A stretch of DNA of 64,000 nt, taken from positions 1 to 64,000 of the forward strand of contig NZ_BCRO01000043.1 of NCBI RefSeq assembly GCF_001552635.1, given 5' to 3'. How positions within the stretch are numbered: the first letter of the stretch is position 1; each line of letters begins with the position of its first letter. Shown here in pieces: positions 1 to 8,408 of this stretch. The translations under genes and the position numbers were made by a program. This DNA comes from Actinomadura hibisca NBRC 15177. Lineage in GTDB: Bacteria; Actinomycetota; Actinomycetes; Streptosporangiales; Streptosporangiaceae. A model generated the notes under the pieces. That model was not told the origin of the DNA. It made no database searches and saw only the letters and a program-made list of their open reading frames with translations.

Positions 1-308
1 CAGATCTGCACCGACTCAATCAGTGGGGGTCTACACGAAACCACCCACCTCAACCCCGAGCCCCGCACCCGACCACCAACCCCAGCCCCGCGCGGGTTTG
101 TGCACCTGCCCACCAAGCTCAGCCCGCACGAAGTCAGATCCACACCACCCCACCCCGAACGCGCCGCCTATCCCTGGCTCGCCCTAGAACTACGCCTGCC
201 TGGGTCGGCCTGGCTCGCTGCGCGAGCCAGGCCGACCCAGGCAGGCGATGCAGAAGGCAGAGCGAGCGACTTAGAAGCCAAGGCAGGCAGCGCAAGAGCC
301 AAGACCAA
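1..308. other. non-coding edge region
   Basis: No convincing coding frame on either strand. The only strong structure is the inverted repeat at 194-246. Short open frames here lie across that repeat and show no ribosome-binding site or recognisable protein. A gene running in from beyond the left edge cannot be excluded for the first 100 bases. Confidence 0.5.
194..246. repeat. perfect 25-bp inverted repeat, 3-nt loop
   Basis: Arms 194-218 and 222-246 are exact reverse complements (starting GCCTGCCTGGGTCGGCC), separated by TGC. It lies 63 nt past the stop of the FBP-domain gene (minus strand). No T-run follows the stem in that direction, so it would be a U-tract-less terminator of the kind proposed for actinomycetes, or an mRNA-stabilising 3' hairpin. 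Being perfect it could also be a recombination hotspot or an element end. Confidence 0.85.
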
Positions 309-803
309 TCACCCAACCACCCGCCCCACGAACTCAGCCAGATTCACCTCAGTCCGCGCAATCAGCTCCTCCAGCGACAACGACTCATGCATCCGTCCCC
401 CAAGCCCCGCGCGCTTCTTCCCCCGCAGATACAGCGAGCACGCCAGGTCCGCGCAGAAGTAAGCCCCCACCGTGTTCCCGTCCTGACCGTTCCGCCCCGC
501 TCGGCGCGCCGTCATCAACGAGACGCCGCCCCCGGTATGCGTGGTCAGGCACAACGAGCACATGCTCTTCCGGAAGTGCCCCGCGTTCGGCACGGCCAGG
601 CGCAGTGCCACGCCCGTCAGCCCCTCCCCGGACTCCAGCACCATGTACGCCCGCTCCGGTGCCGCCGGATCTCGCCAGCCCAGGAAGTCCAGGTCGTCCC
701 ATGGCCGTTCGGCCAGGTCCTTCGGGACGGCCATGCGCTTGGCCTCGCCCTTGGTGCAGTTGACGAAGGACGCACGAATGTCGCTTTCCGTAACCGGTCT
801 CAT
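309..803 (-). CDS. FBP-domain (elongation-factor-G-binding type zinc finger) protein
   Basis: A 164-residue protein resembling the actinobacterial FBP family, whose C-terminal treble-clef zinc finger is related to the domain of fusidic-acid-resistance FusB proteins that bind elongation factor G. Visible zinc ligands are C82-x2-C85 and C117-x4-C122 around GAYFCADLACS. The start at 803 gives the usual MRPVTESDIR N-terminus; an in-frame upstream start at 839 would add 12 residues and run into the divergent TetR promoter. The role in ribosome rescue is inferred from the family only. It is divergent from the TetR gene with a 65-nt shared promoter region. Confidence 0.8.
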   Translation of the reverse strand: MRPVTESDIRASFVNCTKGEAKRMAVPKDLAERPWDDLDFLGWRDPAAPERAYMVLESGEGLTGVALRLAVPNAGHFRKSMCSLCLTTHTGGGVSLMTARRAGRNGQDGNTVGAYFCADLACSLYLRGKKRAGLGGRMHESLSLEELIARTEVNLAEFVGRVVG

Positions 804-868
804 ACCGTGTAAGCTAGTCTTCCTAGAGGTATTAGGCAAATGATTATTCGCTCTAGGCAGGGAGGCCC

Positions 869-1444
869 ATGGCCCGCGCCGGACTGACCCCCGACCGTCT
901 GACCAGGGCGGCGGCCGAGCTGGCCGACGAGGTCGGCTTCGACAACATCACCGTCTCGGCGCTCGCCCGCCGGTTCGGCGTCAAGGACGCCAGCCTGTAC
1001 TCGCACGTCAGGAACGCCCACGACCTCAGGACACGCGTCGCCGTGCTCGCCCTCGCCGAGCTGGCCGACCGGGTCGCCGCCGCCATCGCCGGACGTGCGG
1101 GCAAGGACGCCCTGGTCGCCTTCGCCAACGCCTACCGCGACTACGCCAAGCAACACCCCGGCCGGTACGCCGCCTCACGCCTCCGGCTCGATCCGGAGAC
1201 GGCCGCCGCCAGCGCGGCCGGACGGCACTCCGAGATGACGCGCGCGATCCTGCACGGCTACCAGGTGCCCGAGGCCGACCAGATCGACGCCGTCCGCATG
1301 CTGGGCAGCCTCTTCCACGGATTCGTCAGCCTGGAAGCGGCCGACGCCTTCATCCACTCACGCGGGATGCGCGAAGTCGACGACTCCTGGTCCCGGACCC
1401 TGGACGCCCTCGACGCCACCCTCCGGAACTGGCCATCCAGCTGA
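869..1444 (+). CDS. TetR family transcriptional regulator
   Basis: A 191-residue one-component repressor. The N-terminal helix-turn-helix spans about residues 27-49 (ITVSALARRFGVKDASLYSH) and the C-terminal half looks like the WHG-type TetR ligand domain (GYQVPEADQIDAVRMLGSLFHGFVS region). The ATG at 869 has a GGGAGG ribosome-binding site just upstream. It is divergent from the FBP-domain gene and convergent with the LysE gene. Its target is unknown; autoregulation through the 804-868 spacer, which is unusually AT-rich for this window, is the simplest guess. Confidence 0.9.
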   Translation: MARAGLTPDRLTRAAAELADEVGFDNITVSALARRFGVKDASLYSHVRNAHDLRTRVAVLALAELADRVAAAIAGRAGKDALVAFANAYRDYAKQHPGRYAASRLRLDPETAAASAAGRHSEMTRAILHGYQVPEADQIDAVRMLGSLFHGFVSLEAADAFIHSRGMREVDDSWSRTLDALDATLRNWPSS

Positions 1445-1533
1445 CGCCGGTCATGAACACCGCCACCGCAGCCTGACCCCCTTTCACGCGCACGCACCAA
1501 ACCCCTAGTCCACCCAAGCGGCTCCCCCAAGCC

Positions 1534-2160
1534 TCACCACCCATGGCGCACCAGACGTTCGATCAGCAGCCATGCCCCGATGCCCACCATCGCCGCCCCC
1601 GCCACACGCCCGATCAGACGAGCAGCAGCCGGACGGCCGTGCAAGGTCGTGCGCGTCAGCGTCCCCAAGCACAGGTAGAACGCCCCACACGTCACCATGA
1701 ACGCCACCCCCAGCACGCCGATCTGCCCCGCGACCGGCCAAGCCCCCCGCGGATCGGTGAACTGCGGCAGCAAGGCAATGAAGATCAGCAATCCTTTGGG
1801 ATTGAGCCCGCTGACCCCGACGCCCCTCCGGAACATTTTCCCATCCGCTTCACCCGCTTCTTCGACCGAAACCCAAAGGACAGCCGACCGCAGAAAAGTC
1901 ACCCCGCCATGCCACATCAGATACAGACCGCCCACCACCGTCAGCCCAGTCAGCAGCACCGGAGACCCCGCCACCAGCGCCCCCACCCCCGCCGCCACCA
2001 CGGCCGTAACCAGCGCATACCCCACCACCAGCCCGCTCACCGCAGGAACCACCGATCGTCCCCGAAGCCCAGCGGAGACAGTGAACGCCCAATCCGCACC
2101 CGGCACCACGATCAGCAACACCGCAACCACCCAAAAGGCGAGCACGGAATCAACCGCCAT
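1534..2160 (-). CDS. LysE/RhtB family amino-acid exporter
   Basis: A 208-residue inner-membrane translocator with about six hydrophobic segments. It has the family marks: an N-terminal PGAD motif near residue 20 and NPKGLLIFIALLPQF in the central loop. Members export basic or neutral amino acids or homoserine lactones; the substrate is not predictable here. The start has a good GGGAGG site (2165-2170 on the minus strand). It is divergent from an Lrp/AsnC regulator 120 nt away, the classic LysE/LysG-like arrangement, which suggests Lrp-dependent induction by the exported amino acid. Confidence 0.88.
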   Translation of the reverse strand: MAVDSVLAFWVVAVLLIVVPGADWAFTVSAGLRGRSVVPAVSGLVVGYALVTAVVAAGVGALVAGSPVLLTGLTVVGGLYLMWHGGVTFLRSAVLWVSVEEAGEADGKMFRRGVGVSGLNPKGLLIFIALLPQFTDPRGAWPVAGQIGVLGVAFMVTCGAFYLCLGTLTRTTLHGRPAAARLIGRVAGAAMVGIGAWLLIERLVRHGW

Positions 2161-2280
2161 GACATTTCCTCCCGCCGATGAGCACCAGCAAATACCGGCG
2201 GAAGAAGAATACGATCGATCTGCCGAAAAGTGCTTTCAAAAACCACTCATCAAACGCCCATCCATGGAATCATTTCCTCC

Positions 2281-2733
2281 ATGGACGCGATCGACCGGAA
2301 GATCCTTGCCGTGCTCCAGCAGGAAGGCCGCCTCACGATCACCGAGCTGGCCGCGCGGATCGGCCTCAGCGTCTCGCCCTGCCACCGCCGCCTGCGGGAG
2401 CTGGAACGCGGCGGCACCATCCGCGGCTACCGCGCGGTCGTCGACCCCAGCGCTCTCGGCCTGACGTTCCAGGCGCTCGTCTTCGTCACCATGCGCCAGG
2501 AGGACCGCGAGACCCTGCTCGGCTTCGAGCGCGAGGTGGCCCGGGTGCCAGAGGTCGTGCAGGCCCAGCGGCTGTTCGGCGACCCCGACTACCTGCTCCG
2601 CGTCGTCACCGCCGACCTGACCGCCTACCAGGAGCTGGAGGACGACGTGTTGTCCGCGCTCCCGGGCGTGCAGCGGCTGAACTCCACACTCGTCATGAAG
2701 CACGTCGTGAACGAACGCCCCCTGCCCACCTGA
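2281..2733 (+). CDS. Lrp/AsnC family regulator
   Basis: A 150-residue feast/famine regulator: N-terminal winged HTH (LTITELAARIGLSVSPCHRR) and C-terminal RAM/ACT-like domain that binds amino acids. The start at 2281 gives the family N-terminus MDAIDRKIL; an in-frame GTG at 2230 would add 17 residues that fit no family member. No Shine-Dalgarno is evident before 2281, so translation may be leaderless. Divergent from the LysE exporter it probably controls. Confidence 0.9.
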   Translation: MDAIDRKILAVLQQEGRLTITELAARIGLSVSPCHRRLRELERGGTIRGYRAVVDPSALGLTFQALVFVTMRQEDRETLLGFEREVARVPEVVQAQRLFGDPDYLLRVVTADLTAYQELEDDVLSALPGVQRLNSTLVMKHVVNERPLPT

Positions 2734-2764
2734 CGCAAGAACCGTCCACCTAACGCAAGAACCG
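2726..2764 (+). repeat. 19-bp direct repeat pair at the Lrp gene 3' end
   Basis: CCACCTGACGCAAGAACCG at 2726-2744 and CCACCTAACGCAAGAACCG at 2746-2764 differ by one base and are separated by one base. The first copy contains the Lrp stop codon. It looks like a recent tandem duplication of the gene end. Confidence 0.8.
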
Positions 2765-2794
2765 GCCCCCGCCCACCCAGGGCAGAGGCCGGTT
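2760..2794. terminator. bidirectional terminator-like hairpin
   Basis: AACCGGCC (2760-2767) pairs with GGCCGGTT (2787-2794); an inner GCCC/GGGC pair extends the stem. It lies between the convergent Lrp and epoxide-hydrolase-like genes. No long T-run. Confidence 0.6.
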
Positions 2795-2812
2795 ATCAAG
2801 CCAGCAAAAGCG

Positions 2813-3943
2813 TCAGCTCAGCCCACCGAAGAACACCCGCACATCCTCCGCCAGCACCCCCGGCTGCTCCATCGCCAGGAAATTGCCGCCGCGCTCGGTC
2901 TCCGTCCAGTGCACCACGTTGTGGTCGCGCTCGGCGAAGCGCCGGATCGCCACGTCCGTCGTCCCCGTCGCGATGACGCCCGTCGGCACCGTGCCGCGCG
3001 GCTTGGGCGCGTAGGCCGTCGGGTCGTGCGCCATCTCGTAGTAGAGCTGCGCCGACGAGCCCGCCGTCCCGGTGAACCAGTAGAGGCTCACGTTGGTCAG
3101 CAGCTGGTCGCGGTCCACGGCGTCCTCCGGCAGGTCGGCCGCCGCGTCCGTCCACTCCTTGAACTTCTCCACGATCCAGGCGAGCTGCCCGGTCGGCGAG
3201 TCGTGCAGGCCGTGCGCGAGGGTGTCCGGGCGGGTGGACTGGATGTGGTTGAAGCCCATCTTGTCGTCGCGGAACTCCTGCAACCGCCCCAGCCGCGCCT
3301 GCTCGACGTCGGTCAGCCCGGCGAAGTCGGCGGGGTCGTCGGACGGGAAGGTGATCAGGCCGTTGAGGTGCACGCCGATGACGCGGTCGGCGTCCTGGCG
3401 GCCCATCTCGGCGGCGATCCACGCGCCGCCGCCGTTGCCCTGCACGCCGTAGCGGTCGTAGCCGAGCCGCGCCATCAGCTCGGCGAACGCGCCCGCGATC
3501 TTCCCGGTGTTCCAGCCCGGCGCGGTCAGCGGGCCGGAGAACGCGACGCCGGGGGTGTCGGTGATGACCAGGTGGAAATCGGCGGTCAGCGGCTCGACCA
3601 CCTTGGCGAACGCGGCGAACGACGCGGGCCAGTCGTGGATCAGCAGCAGCGGCGTGGCCTGCGGGTTGTCCGACGGCACGTGCGCGAAGTGGACCTGCTG
3701 CCCGTCGATCTCGGTGACGAACTGCGGCAGCGCGTTCAGCTCGGCCTCGGCCTTGCGCCAGTCGTAGCCGTCGGCCCAGTAGGCGGCCAGCTCCTTGAGG
3801 TAGTCGACGGGGACGCCGCGGGTCCAGCCCTGGCCGGGGATCTGGACGCCCCAGCGGGTCCGGCGCAGCCGGTCGCGGAGGTCGGCCAGCTCGGTGTCGG
3901 AGATGTCGATGCGGAACGGGCGGATGGTGGTGTTCTCGGTCAT
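2813..3943 (-). CDS. epoxide-hydrolase-like alpha/beta-hydrolase lacking catalytic residues
   Basis: A 376-residue protein with the EHN N-terminal region and alpha/beta-hydrolase fold of microsomal-type epoxide hydrolases. The overall framework is kept (PGVAFSGPLTAPGW, YWFTGTAGSSAQLYYE). The active site is not: the oxyanion-hole motif HGWPGS is HDWPAS (103-108), the nucleophile motif GGDWG is GNGGG (169-173, Gly at the Asp position), and the catalytic His of RGGHF is Asn354 in RGGNF. The usual FPxE stretch is also missing near residue 325. It is therefore probably not an epoxide hydrolase; a binding protein or an enzyme with other chemistry is possible. The start at 3943 has a GGAG site; upstream in-frame starts run into the promoter. 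Confidence 0.85.
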   Translation of the reverse strand: MTENTTIRPFRIDISDTELADLRDRLRRTRWGVQIPGQGWTRGVPVDYLKELAAYWADGYDWRKAEAELNALPQFVTEIDGQQVHFAHVPSDNPQATPLLLIHDWPASFAAFAKVVEPLTADFHLVITDTPGVAFSGPLTAPGWNTGKIAGAFAELMARLGYDRYGVQGNGGGAWIAAEMGRQDADRVIGVHLNGLITFPSDDPADFAGLTDVEQARLGRLQEFRDDKMGFNHIQSTRPDTLAHGLHDSPTGQLAWIVEKFKEWTDAAADLPEDAVDRDQLLTNVSLYWFTGTAGSSAQLYYEMAHDPTAYAPKPRGTVPTGVIATGTTDVAIRRFAERDHNVVHWTETERGGNFLAMEQPGVLAEDVRVFFGGLS

Positions 3944-4038
3944 GACTGCTCCACATCTGCGCAAGGCGGGGGTGCCTTCCAACTGACTCCAGTATAGCAG
4001 AACGGAATGCTCCATTCCACAAAAACTGAAGATCATCC

Positions 4039-4911
4039 TCATACACTGGCCGCGTACAGCAGGTCCCGCAACCCCGCCCGTTCCTCCTGGTCACCACGCC
4101 ACACCAGCCGAAGGCTCAACGCCGGCGCCGCGAACCCGACCCGCCCGAGCGTCCCCACCTCCAGCGCCCCCGCCACGGCGAACTCCGGAAGCAGCGCGAC
4201 GCCCAACCCCTGCTCCGCCCACGCGCGCATCACCTGCACCCCGCCCGCCTGGACACGTTCCGTCCCCGATCCGATAACCCGGTCGGCAGCCATCCGGAAC
4301 GAGCAGTTCGGCACGTTCACCAGCAGCCGTTCCCCGTCCAGATCCTCCGCGTCCACCTGCGAACGCCCGAGCAGCCGGTGCCCGGGAGCCGCGACCAGGG
4401 CCAGCGGCACCGCCTCCACGTCGAGGAAGTCCAGCGGCGCGGCGGGAAAGCCGAGATCCCCCAGCGCCTCCCCCGTGTCCAGCAGCAGCCCCGCATCCAA
4501 CCGTCCCGCGATGACGTCCGCGAGCATCTCGTCACGGCTCACGGTCGCGCGCACCTCGGCGCGCAGGTCGGGGCGGCGTTCGGCCAGCCGCGCCAGCACG
4601 CGCGGGACGTGGGTCGCGGCGATCGTCTCCAGCGCGCCCAGCCGCAACCTCGGGGCCGCGTCCGTCACCTCGCGGCGGGCCTGGTCGGCCTGGTCCAGCA
4701 GCCGCCGCGCCCAGCCGAGCAGCCGGTCGCCCGCCTCGGTCAGGCGCATCCCCCGGGCCGTGCGCTCGAACAGCGCCACGCCCAGCGACCGTTCCAGCGC
4801 GCGGATCTGCTCGGAGACGCTGGAGGGCGCCATCTCCAGCGCGTTGGCGGCGTCGGTCACCGTCCGGTGCCGCACCACCGCCTCGAAGGTCCGCAACTGC
4901 CGCAATTCCAT
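4039..4911 (-). CDS. LysR family transcriptional regulator
   Basis: A 290-residue regulator. The N-terminal winged HTH (MELRQLRTFEAVVRHRTVTD..) occupies about residues 1-60 and the periplasmic-binding-protein-like effector domain the rest. The start at 4911 is chosen because LysR proteins begin at MELRQL; the frame stays open 38 codons upstream without homology. It is divergent from the DHA2 exporter (95-nt spacer), so it probably activates or represses that exporter and itself. Confidence 0.9.
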   Translation of the reverse strand: MELRQLRTFEAVVRHRTVTDAANALEMAPSSVSEQIRALERSLGVALFERTARGMRLTEAGDRLLGWARRLLDQADQARREVTDAAPRLRLGALETIAATHVPRVLARLAERRPDLRAEVRATVSRDEMLADVIAGRLDAGLLLDTGEALGDLGFPAAPLDFLDVEAVPLALVAAPGHRLLGRSQVDAEDLDGERLLVNVPNCSFRMAADRVIGSGTERVQAGGVQVMRAWAEQGLGVALLPEFAVAGALEVGTLGRVGFAAPALSLRLVWRGDQEERAGLRDLLYAASV

Positions 4912-5006
4912 GCCGGGACCAACCGGCGCGGAGCGTTCGGAATTTCCGAATGCGGGGATCGGGTCGGCCGGTGGCTGCGGTGATGCCGCGTCCCGAGAGT
5001 TGACCC

Positions 5007-6407
5007 ATGACCAACCCTCCCTCACGCCGGGCGCCGGCGTTGCTCGGCATCTCGCTCGGCTACTTCATGGTGTTGCTGGACATGACGGTGCTATCAGTCG
5101 CCGAACCGGATCTCGCCGCCTCCCTGCACACCTCCCTCTCCGGCCTCCAGTGGGCCACGACCGGCTACACAGTGGTGTTCGGCGCGCTGCTGCTGTCGGC
5201 CGGAGCCGTCGCCGACCGTTACGGCGCGCACCGGGTGTTCCGCGTCGGCGTCGCGGTGTTCGGGCTCGGCTCGTTGTTGTCGGCGCTCGCGCCCACGCTG
5301 GGCGTCCTGGTCGCGTTGCGGGCGGTGCTGGGCGCGGCGGGGGCGGCGTGCGTGCCGTCGTCGATGGCGATGATCGCGCGGCTGTACCCCGTCCCGGCCG
5401 AACGTGCCCGCGCGGTCGCGACGTGGGCGGCCATCAGTGGGGCGGCGGTCGCGGCGGGTCCCGTCGTGGGTGGGGCGCTGGTCGATCTGGCGGGCTGGGA
5501 GGCGGTGTTCCTGGTGAACGTGCCGGTGGCGCTGCTGGTGCTGGCGTTGACGGCGGGCCGGACGGTGCGCTGCGAGCGCGGCGAACGACGCATCGACTGG
5601 ACGACGCAGTTGCTGGCGTGCGCTGTTCTGGCGCTGCTGACCGACACGCTCGTGGCGGCAGGAGCGCGTTCGTGGGTGCACGCCGTCGCGGCGGGGGTGG
5701 CGACGGTGCTGGTCGCGGCGGTGTTCGTGGTGCTGGAGCGACGCAGCGCCGCCCCCGTCCTCGACCGGACGCTGCTGGGGAGCGGGGGTGTGCGGGCCAG
5801 CCTGGCAGCCGGGGCAGCGGTGAATCTGACGCTGAACGGCTACCTGTTCGTGCTGCCGTTGCTGCTCCAGCAGGAGCGGCATCTCAGCGCGGCAGCCACC
5901 GGTCTGGCGTTCTTGCCGCTGACGTTGCCGTTCGTGCTCAACCCGCCGGTGACGGGACGGATCGTGGCGCGGTTCGGGCCGCGTCCGCCGGTGCTGGCGG
6001 GGTTGGCGTTGCTGGCGGCGGGCGGTGTGGCGCTCGGCGGGGCGGTGTGGGCGCGGGCCGGTTACGGGTGGCTGGCGGTCGGGTTGTTGCTGACGGGGTT
6101 CGGGGTGTCGTTCGTGCTGCCCGCGCTGGTGTCGGCCGTCATCAGCGTCGCGCCGCAGGGAGCGGCGGGGTCGGCGGGCGGGTTGCTGAACGCGGTGCGC
6201 CAGACGGGGGCGACGTTGGGGGTCGCGGTCATGGGGGCGTTCGTCGGACTGGGGAGGGTGACGGGGACGGGCTGGGCGCTGGTGTTCTCGGCGGTGGTGT
6301 GCGCGGCGGCGGGCTTGTGGTTCGCGGTGGCGTCCGCGCCCGCCGCGTCCTCTACCCCCGTCGTCTCCCCCGGGCCTGCCCTCAGCCGCCCGGCCGGGAG
6401 ATCATGA
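5007..6407 (+). CDS. MFS drug exporter, DHA2 (14-TMS) type
   Basis: A 466-residue proton-driven efflux permease. It has 14 predicted hydrophobic segments, the DHA2-like first-helix motif FMVLLDMTVLSVAEPDL, the loop 2-3 motif around AGAVADRYGAHRVF and a GPVVGGALVD antiporter motif C. Members export drugs, dyes and antibiotics. It is divergent from the LysR regulator. Its last 26 bases overlap the end of the opposite-strand membrane gene at 6382. Confidence 0.9.
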   Translation: MTNPPSRRAPALLGISLGYFMVLLDMTVLSVAEPDLAASLHTSLSGLQWATTGYTVVFGALLLSAGAVADRYGAHRVFRVGVAVFGLGSLLSALAPTLGVLVALRAVLGAAGAACVPSSMAMIARLYPVPAERARAVATWAAISGAAVAAGPVVGGALVDLAGWEAVFLVNVPVALLVLALTAGRTVRCERGERRIDWTTQLLACAVLALLTDTLVAAGARSWVHAVAAGVATVLVAAVFVVLERRSAAPVLDRTLLGSGGVRASLAAGAAVNLTLNGYLFVLPLLLQQERHLSAAATGLAFLPLTLPFVLNPPVTGRIVARFGPRPPVLAGLALLAAGGVALGGAVWARAGYGWLAVGLLLTGFGVSFVLPALVSAVISVAPQGAAGSAGGLLNAVRQTGATLGVAVMGAFVGLGRVTGTGWALVFSAVVCAAAGLWFAVASAPAASSTPVVSPGPALSRPAGRS

Positions 6408-6933
6408 GGACGACGACGATCGCCCACAGCAGGTTGTAGAAACCGGCGAGCATCGACAACGTGCGCAACTCCCGCTCGCCGCCGGGCTGGCTGAGGGCGG
6501 CGCTCTGGCGCGGGTAGATCTGGAGGGCGAGCAGGATGCCCGCGATCCCCGTCAGGACCATGGAGACGGTGATCCAGACCTCGCCCATCCGGCCCTGGAC
6601 GGTAGCCAGGACGATCCCGGCGAGCGGCACGATGAGCCCGGCGAGGGCGTAGCCGCGGGTGATGCGGTGCAGCGCGACGGCGACCGAACGGCTGCGCTCA
6701 CCCGCTTCGCTCGCGGTGGCCACGCCCGTCCCGTTCGCAGCGATCTCGCCCGTCCCGCTCGCGGCGGTGTCACCCGCGCCAGCGCCCGCCCCACTTGCGC
6801 CGACCAACGACGGCTCTACCGACTCCGACTCCGCGATCGGCGCGTAGCGCGGGAACAGGCTCGTCGCGACGGCCGACCCTCCGATGAACACGATGCTCGC
6901 CAGCACGTGGATCGACAGCAGGACAACTTCCAT
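6382..6933 (-). CDS. four-helix membrane protein with Gly/Ala/Ser-rich loop
   Basis: A 183-residue predicted integral membrane protein. It has an N-terminal helix (VVLLSIHVLASIVFIGGSAV), a low-complexity Gly/Ala/Ser/Thr stretch at about residues 45-80, and three more helices. The pattern is like DUF2269/CopD-type membrane proteins, but I cannot assign a function. The ATG at 6933 follows a strong GGAAGGGG site and is preferred to the TTG 15 nt upstream. It lies directly downstream of the MarR gene on the same strand; the intervening operator (6949-6995) suggests MarR control. Confidence 0.75.
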   Translation of the reverse strand: MEVVLLSIHVLASIVFIGGSAVATSLFPRYAPIAESESVEPSLVGASGAGAGAGDTAASGTGEIAANGTGVATASEAGERSRSVAVALHRITRGYALAGLIVPLAGIVLATVQGRMGEVWITVSMVLTGIAGILLALQIYPRQSAALSQPGGERELRTLSMLAGFYNLLWAIVVVLMISRPGG

Positions 6934-6948
6934 GGGCACCCCTTCCAA

Positions 6949-6995
6949 CCTTCAGGATGCCTGAAGCCTAACTGAAGCTTCAGTCAACCTGAAGG
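6949..6995. promoter_or_regulatory. nested CTTCAG/CTGAAG operator
   Basis: Four half-sites in 47 bp: CCTTCAGG and CCTGAAG flank ATG (6949-6966), ACTGAAGCTTCAGT is a perfect 14-bp palindrome (6971-6984), and CCTGAAGG closes the array (6988-6995), mirroring the first half-site. It sits immediately upstream of the membrane gene (start 6933) and just after the MarR gene, fitting a MarR dimer pair binding site. Confidence 0.75.
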
Positions 6996-7035
6996 CAGGG
7001 GTGCATCTCCCCCACGAATTCCGTCTCACCCCAGC

Positions 7036-7482
7036 TCAGGAAGGGAAAACACCCTCGAAAGCAGCGCGGATGGCCCCGCCGACCCGCTGGAGAACGGGAT
7101 CGGCATCTGGGCCGAACATCCGCTCGTCCACCTCCGCCACCGCCCGCTGCGCCTCCTGGAGCAGCCGGGCCCCCTCCGGCGTCAGCTCGATCGCGGAGGC
7201 CGAGCCCGCCCGCGCCGTGTGGTCGTGCACCAAACCCGCCTTGACCAGCGCCTTCACCGTCGAGTGCACGGTCTGGACGGTGATCCCCGACATCCGCGCC
7301 AGGTCGCTGAACGACGCGCCCGGCACCCCGGCGATGTGACCGAGCAGGCCGAGCCTGCTGACCGTGAGATCGAGCGGCGCGAGCGCGGCGCTCAGCTCGT
7401 TCTCGACCTGGCGGGCCAGCGTCAGCACGACGATCGTGGGGCTCAGCGCGGGCGGGCCGGGGCGGTCGTTCTCGGTGGTCAC
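7036..7482 (-). CDS. MarR family transcriptional regulator
   Basis: A 148-residue winged-helix regulator: dimerisation helices at both ends and a DNA-recognition region around FSDLARMSGITVQTVHSTVKALVKAGLV. The GTG at 7482 starts the conserved part; the frame is open further upstream but that region is the promoter of the divergent PadR gene. The downstream membrane gene and the palindromic array between them indicate it controls an efflux or envelope function. Confidence 0.88.
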   Translation of the reverse strand: MTTENDRPGPPALSPTIVVLTLARQVENELSAALAPLDLTVSRLGLLGHIAGVPGASFSDLARMSGITVQTVHSTVKALVKAGLVHDHTARAGSASAIELTPEGARLLQEAQRAVAEVDERMFGPDADPVLQRVGGAIRAAFEGVFPS

Positions 7483-7602
7483 GCGCCCAGTCTTCCCCAC
7501 CGCGCCGCCCCCGATCCAGCGGACGCGCGCCAGGCGACGCGTCCGCCCACGGCTCACGATCCGGCAGGAAAGCGGGGAACCTTCTCGCCTTCCGACGCGT
7601 CT

Positions 7603-7614
7603 ACGATATATCGT
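7603..7614. promoter_or_regulatory. PadR-type palindrome ACGATATATCGT
   Basis: A perfect 12-bp palindrome 51 nt before the PadR start, in an otherwise GC-rich region. ATATATCG-type palindromes upstream of PadR genes are common autoregulatory sites in actinomycetes. Confidence 0.7.
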
Positions 7615-7664
7615 TGTCGTATCGCGAGAGATCATAGAGAGATCTCGGAAGGCGGTCACCGATC

Positions 7665-8408
7665 ATGCACGGTTCCTCCCGACCCGATCCCCGCTGGGCC
7701 TTCGCCGCGGCCGCGCTCGGCCTCAAGGCCGCCCACGCCGCCGCCCGCCACCAGGGCTGCGGCCCCCGGACCGACGCCGGGCCGTTCCCCGGCTGGATGT
7801 TCGGCGGCCCCGGCGGTCCCGGTCCCGGCGGCCCCGGCCCCGGCCCGTTCCCGCCGCCCGGCCCGTGGGGTCCGCCGTGGGCGCGCGGGCGGCGCGGTCC
7901 CTGGGGACGCGGCCCCAAGGCGCGCAAGGGCAACGTCCGCGCCGCGATCCTCGCGCTGCTCGCCGAGGAGCCGCGCAACGGCTACCAGATCATCCAGGAG
8001 GTCGAGCGGCGCAGCGGCGGGGCCTGGAAGCCCAGCCCCGGCGCGGTCTACCCGGCGCTCCAGCAGCTCGCCGACGAGGGGCTCGTCCGCGGCGAGGAGG
8101 AGGCGGGCCGCAAGACCTTCCACCTCACCGACGAGGGCCGCGCCCATGTCGCCGAGCACGCCGACGAGCTGGCCGACCCGTGGGACGAGATGACGCCCGA
8201 CTTCGGCGAGGGCGTGCCCGAGCTGTTCAAGCAGGCGGCGCAGACCGGCGCGGCCGTGATGCAGATCGTGCACTCGGGCTCCCCCGACCAGGTCGCCCAG
8301 GCCAAGGACGTGCTGGGCCGCGCCCGCCGCGACCTGTACCGCATCCTGGCCGACGACGACATCACCACCGACGACGCCGACATCGACGCCCCCGGGGAGC
8401 GACCGTGA
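7665..8408 (+). CDS. PadR family regulator with Gly/Pro-rich N-terminus
   Basis: A 247-residue protein. Residues about 40-85 are a Gly/Pro-rich linker (FGGPGGPGPGGPG). The PadR winged helix follows (VRAAILALLAEEPRNGYQII, then SPGAVYPALQQLADEGL with the wing RKTFHLTDEG), and then a helical C-terminal dimerisation arm. GGAAGGCGG precedes the ATG. The next gene starts inside its stop codon, so the two are translationally coupled. Expected to repress its own operon through the site at 7603-7614; the ligand is unknown. Confidence 0.9.
   Translation: MHGSSRPDPRWAFAAAALGLKAAHAAARHQGCGPRTDAGPFPGWMFGGPGGPGPGGPGPGPFPPPGPWGPPWARGRRGPWGRGPKARKGNVRAAILALLAEEPRNGYQIIQEVERRSGGAWKPSPGAVYPALQQLADEGLVRGEEEAGRKTFHLTDEGRAHVAEHADELADPWDEMTPDFGEGVPELFKQAAQTGAAVMQIVHSGSPDQVAQAKDVLGRARRDLYRILADDDITTDDADIDAPGERP

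Noticed and set aside
100..462. plus-strand frame over the 25-bp inverted repeat
   Set aside because: No ribosome-binding site and mostly antisense to the FBP-domain gene.
4007..6439. 810-codon open frame on the plus strand
   Set aside because: Antisense to the LysR gene and out of frame in the DHA2 exporter; Ser/Arg-rich then Gly/Arg-rich translation typical of GC-driven shadow frames.
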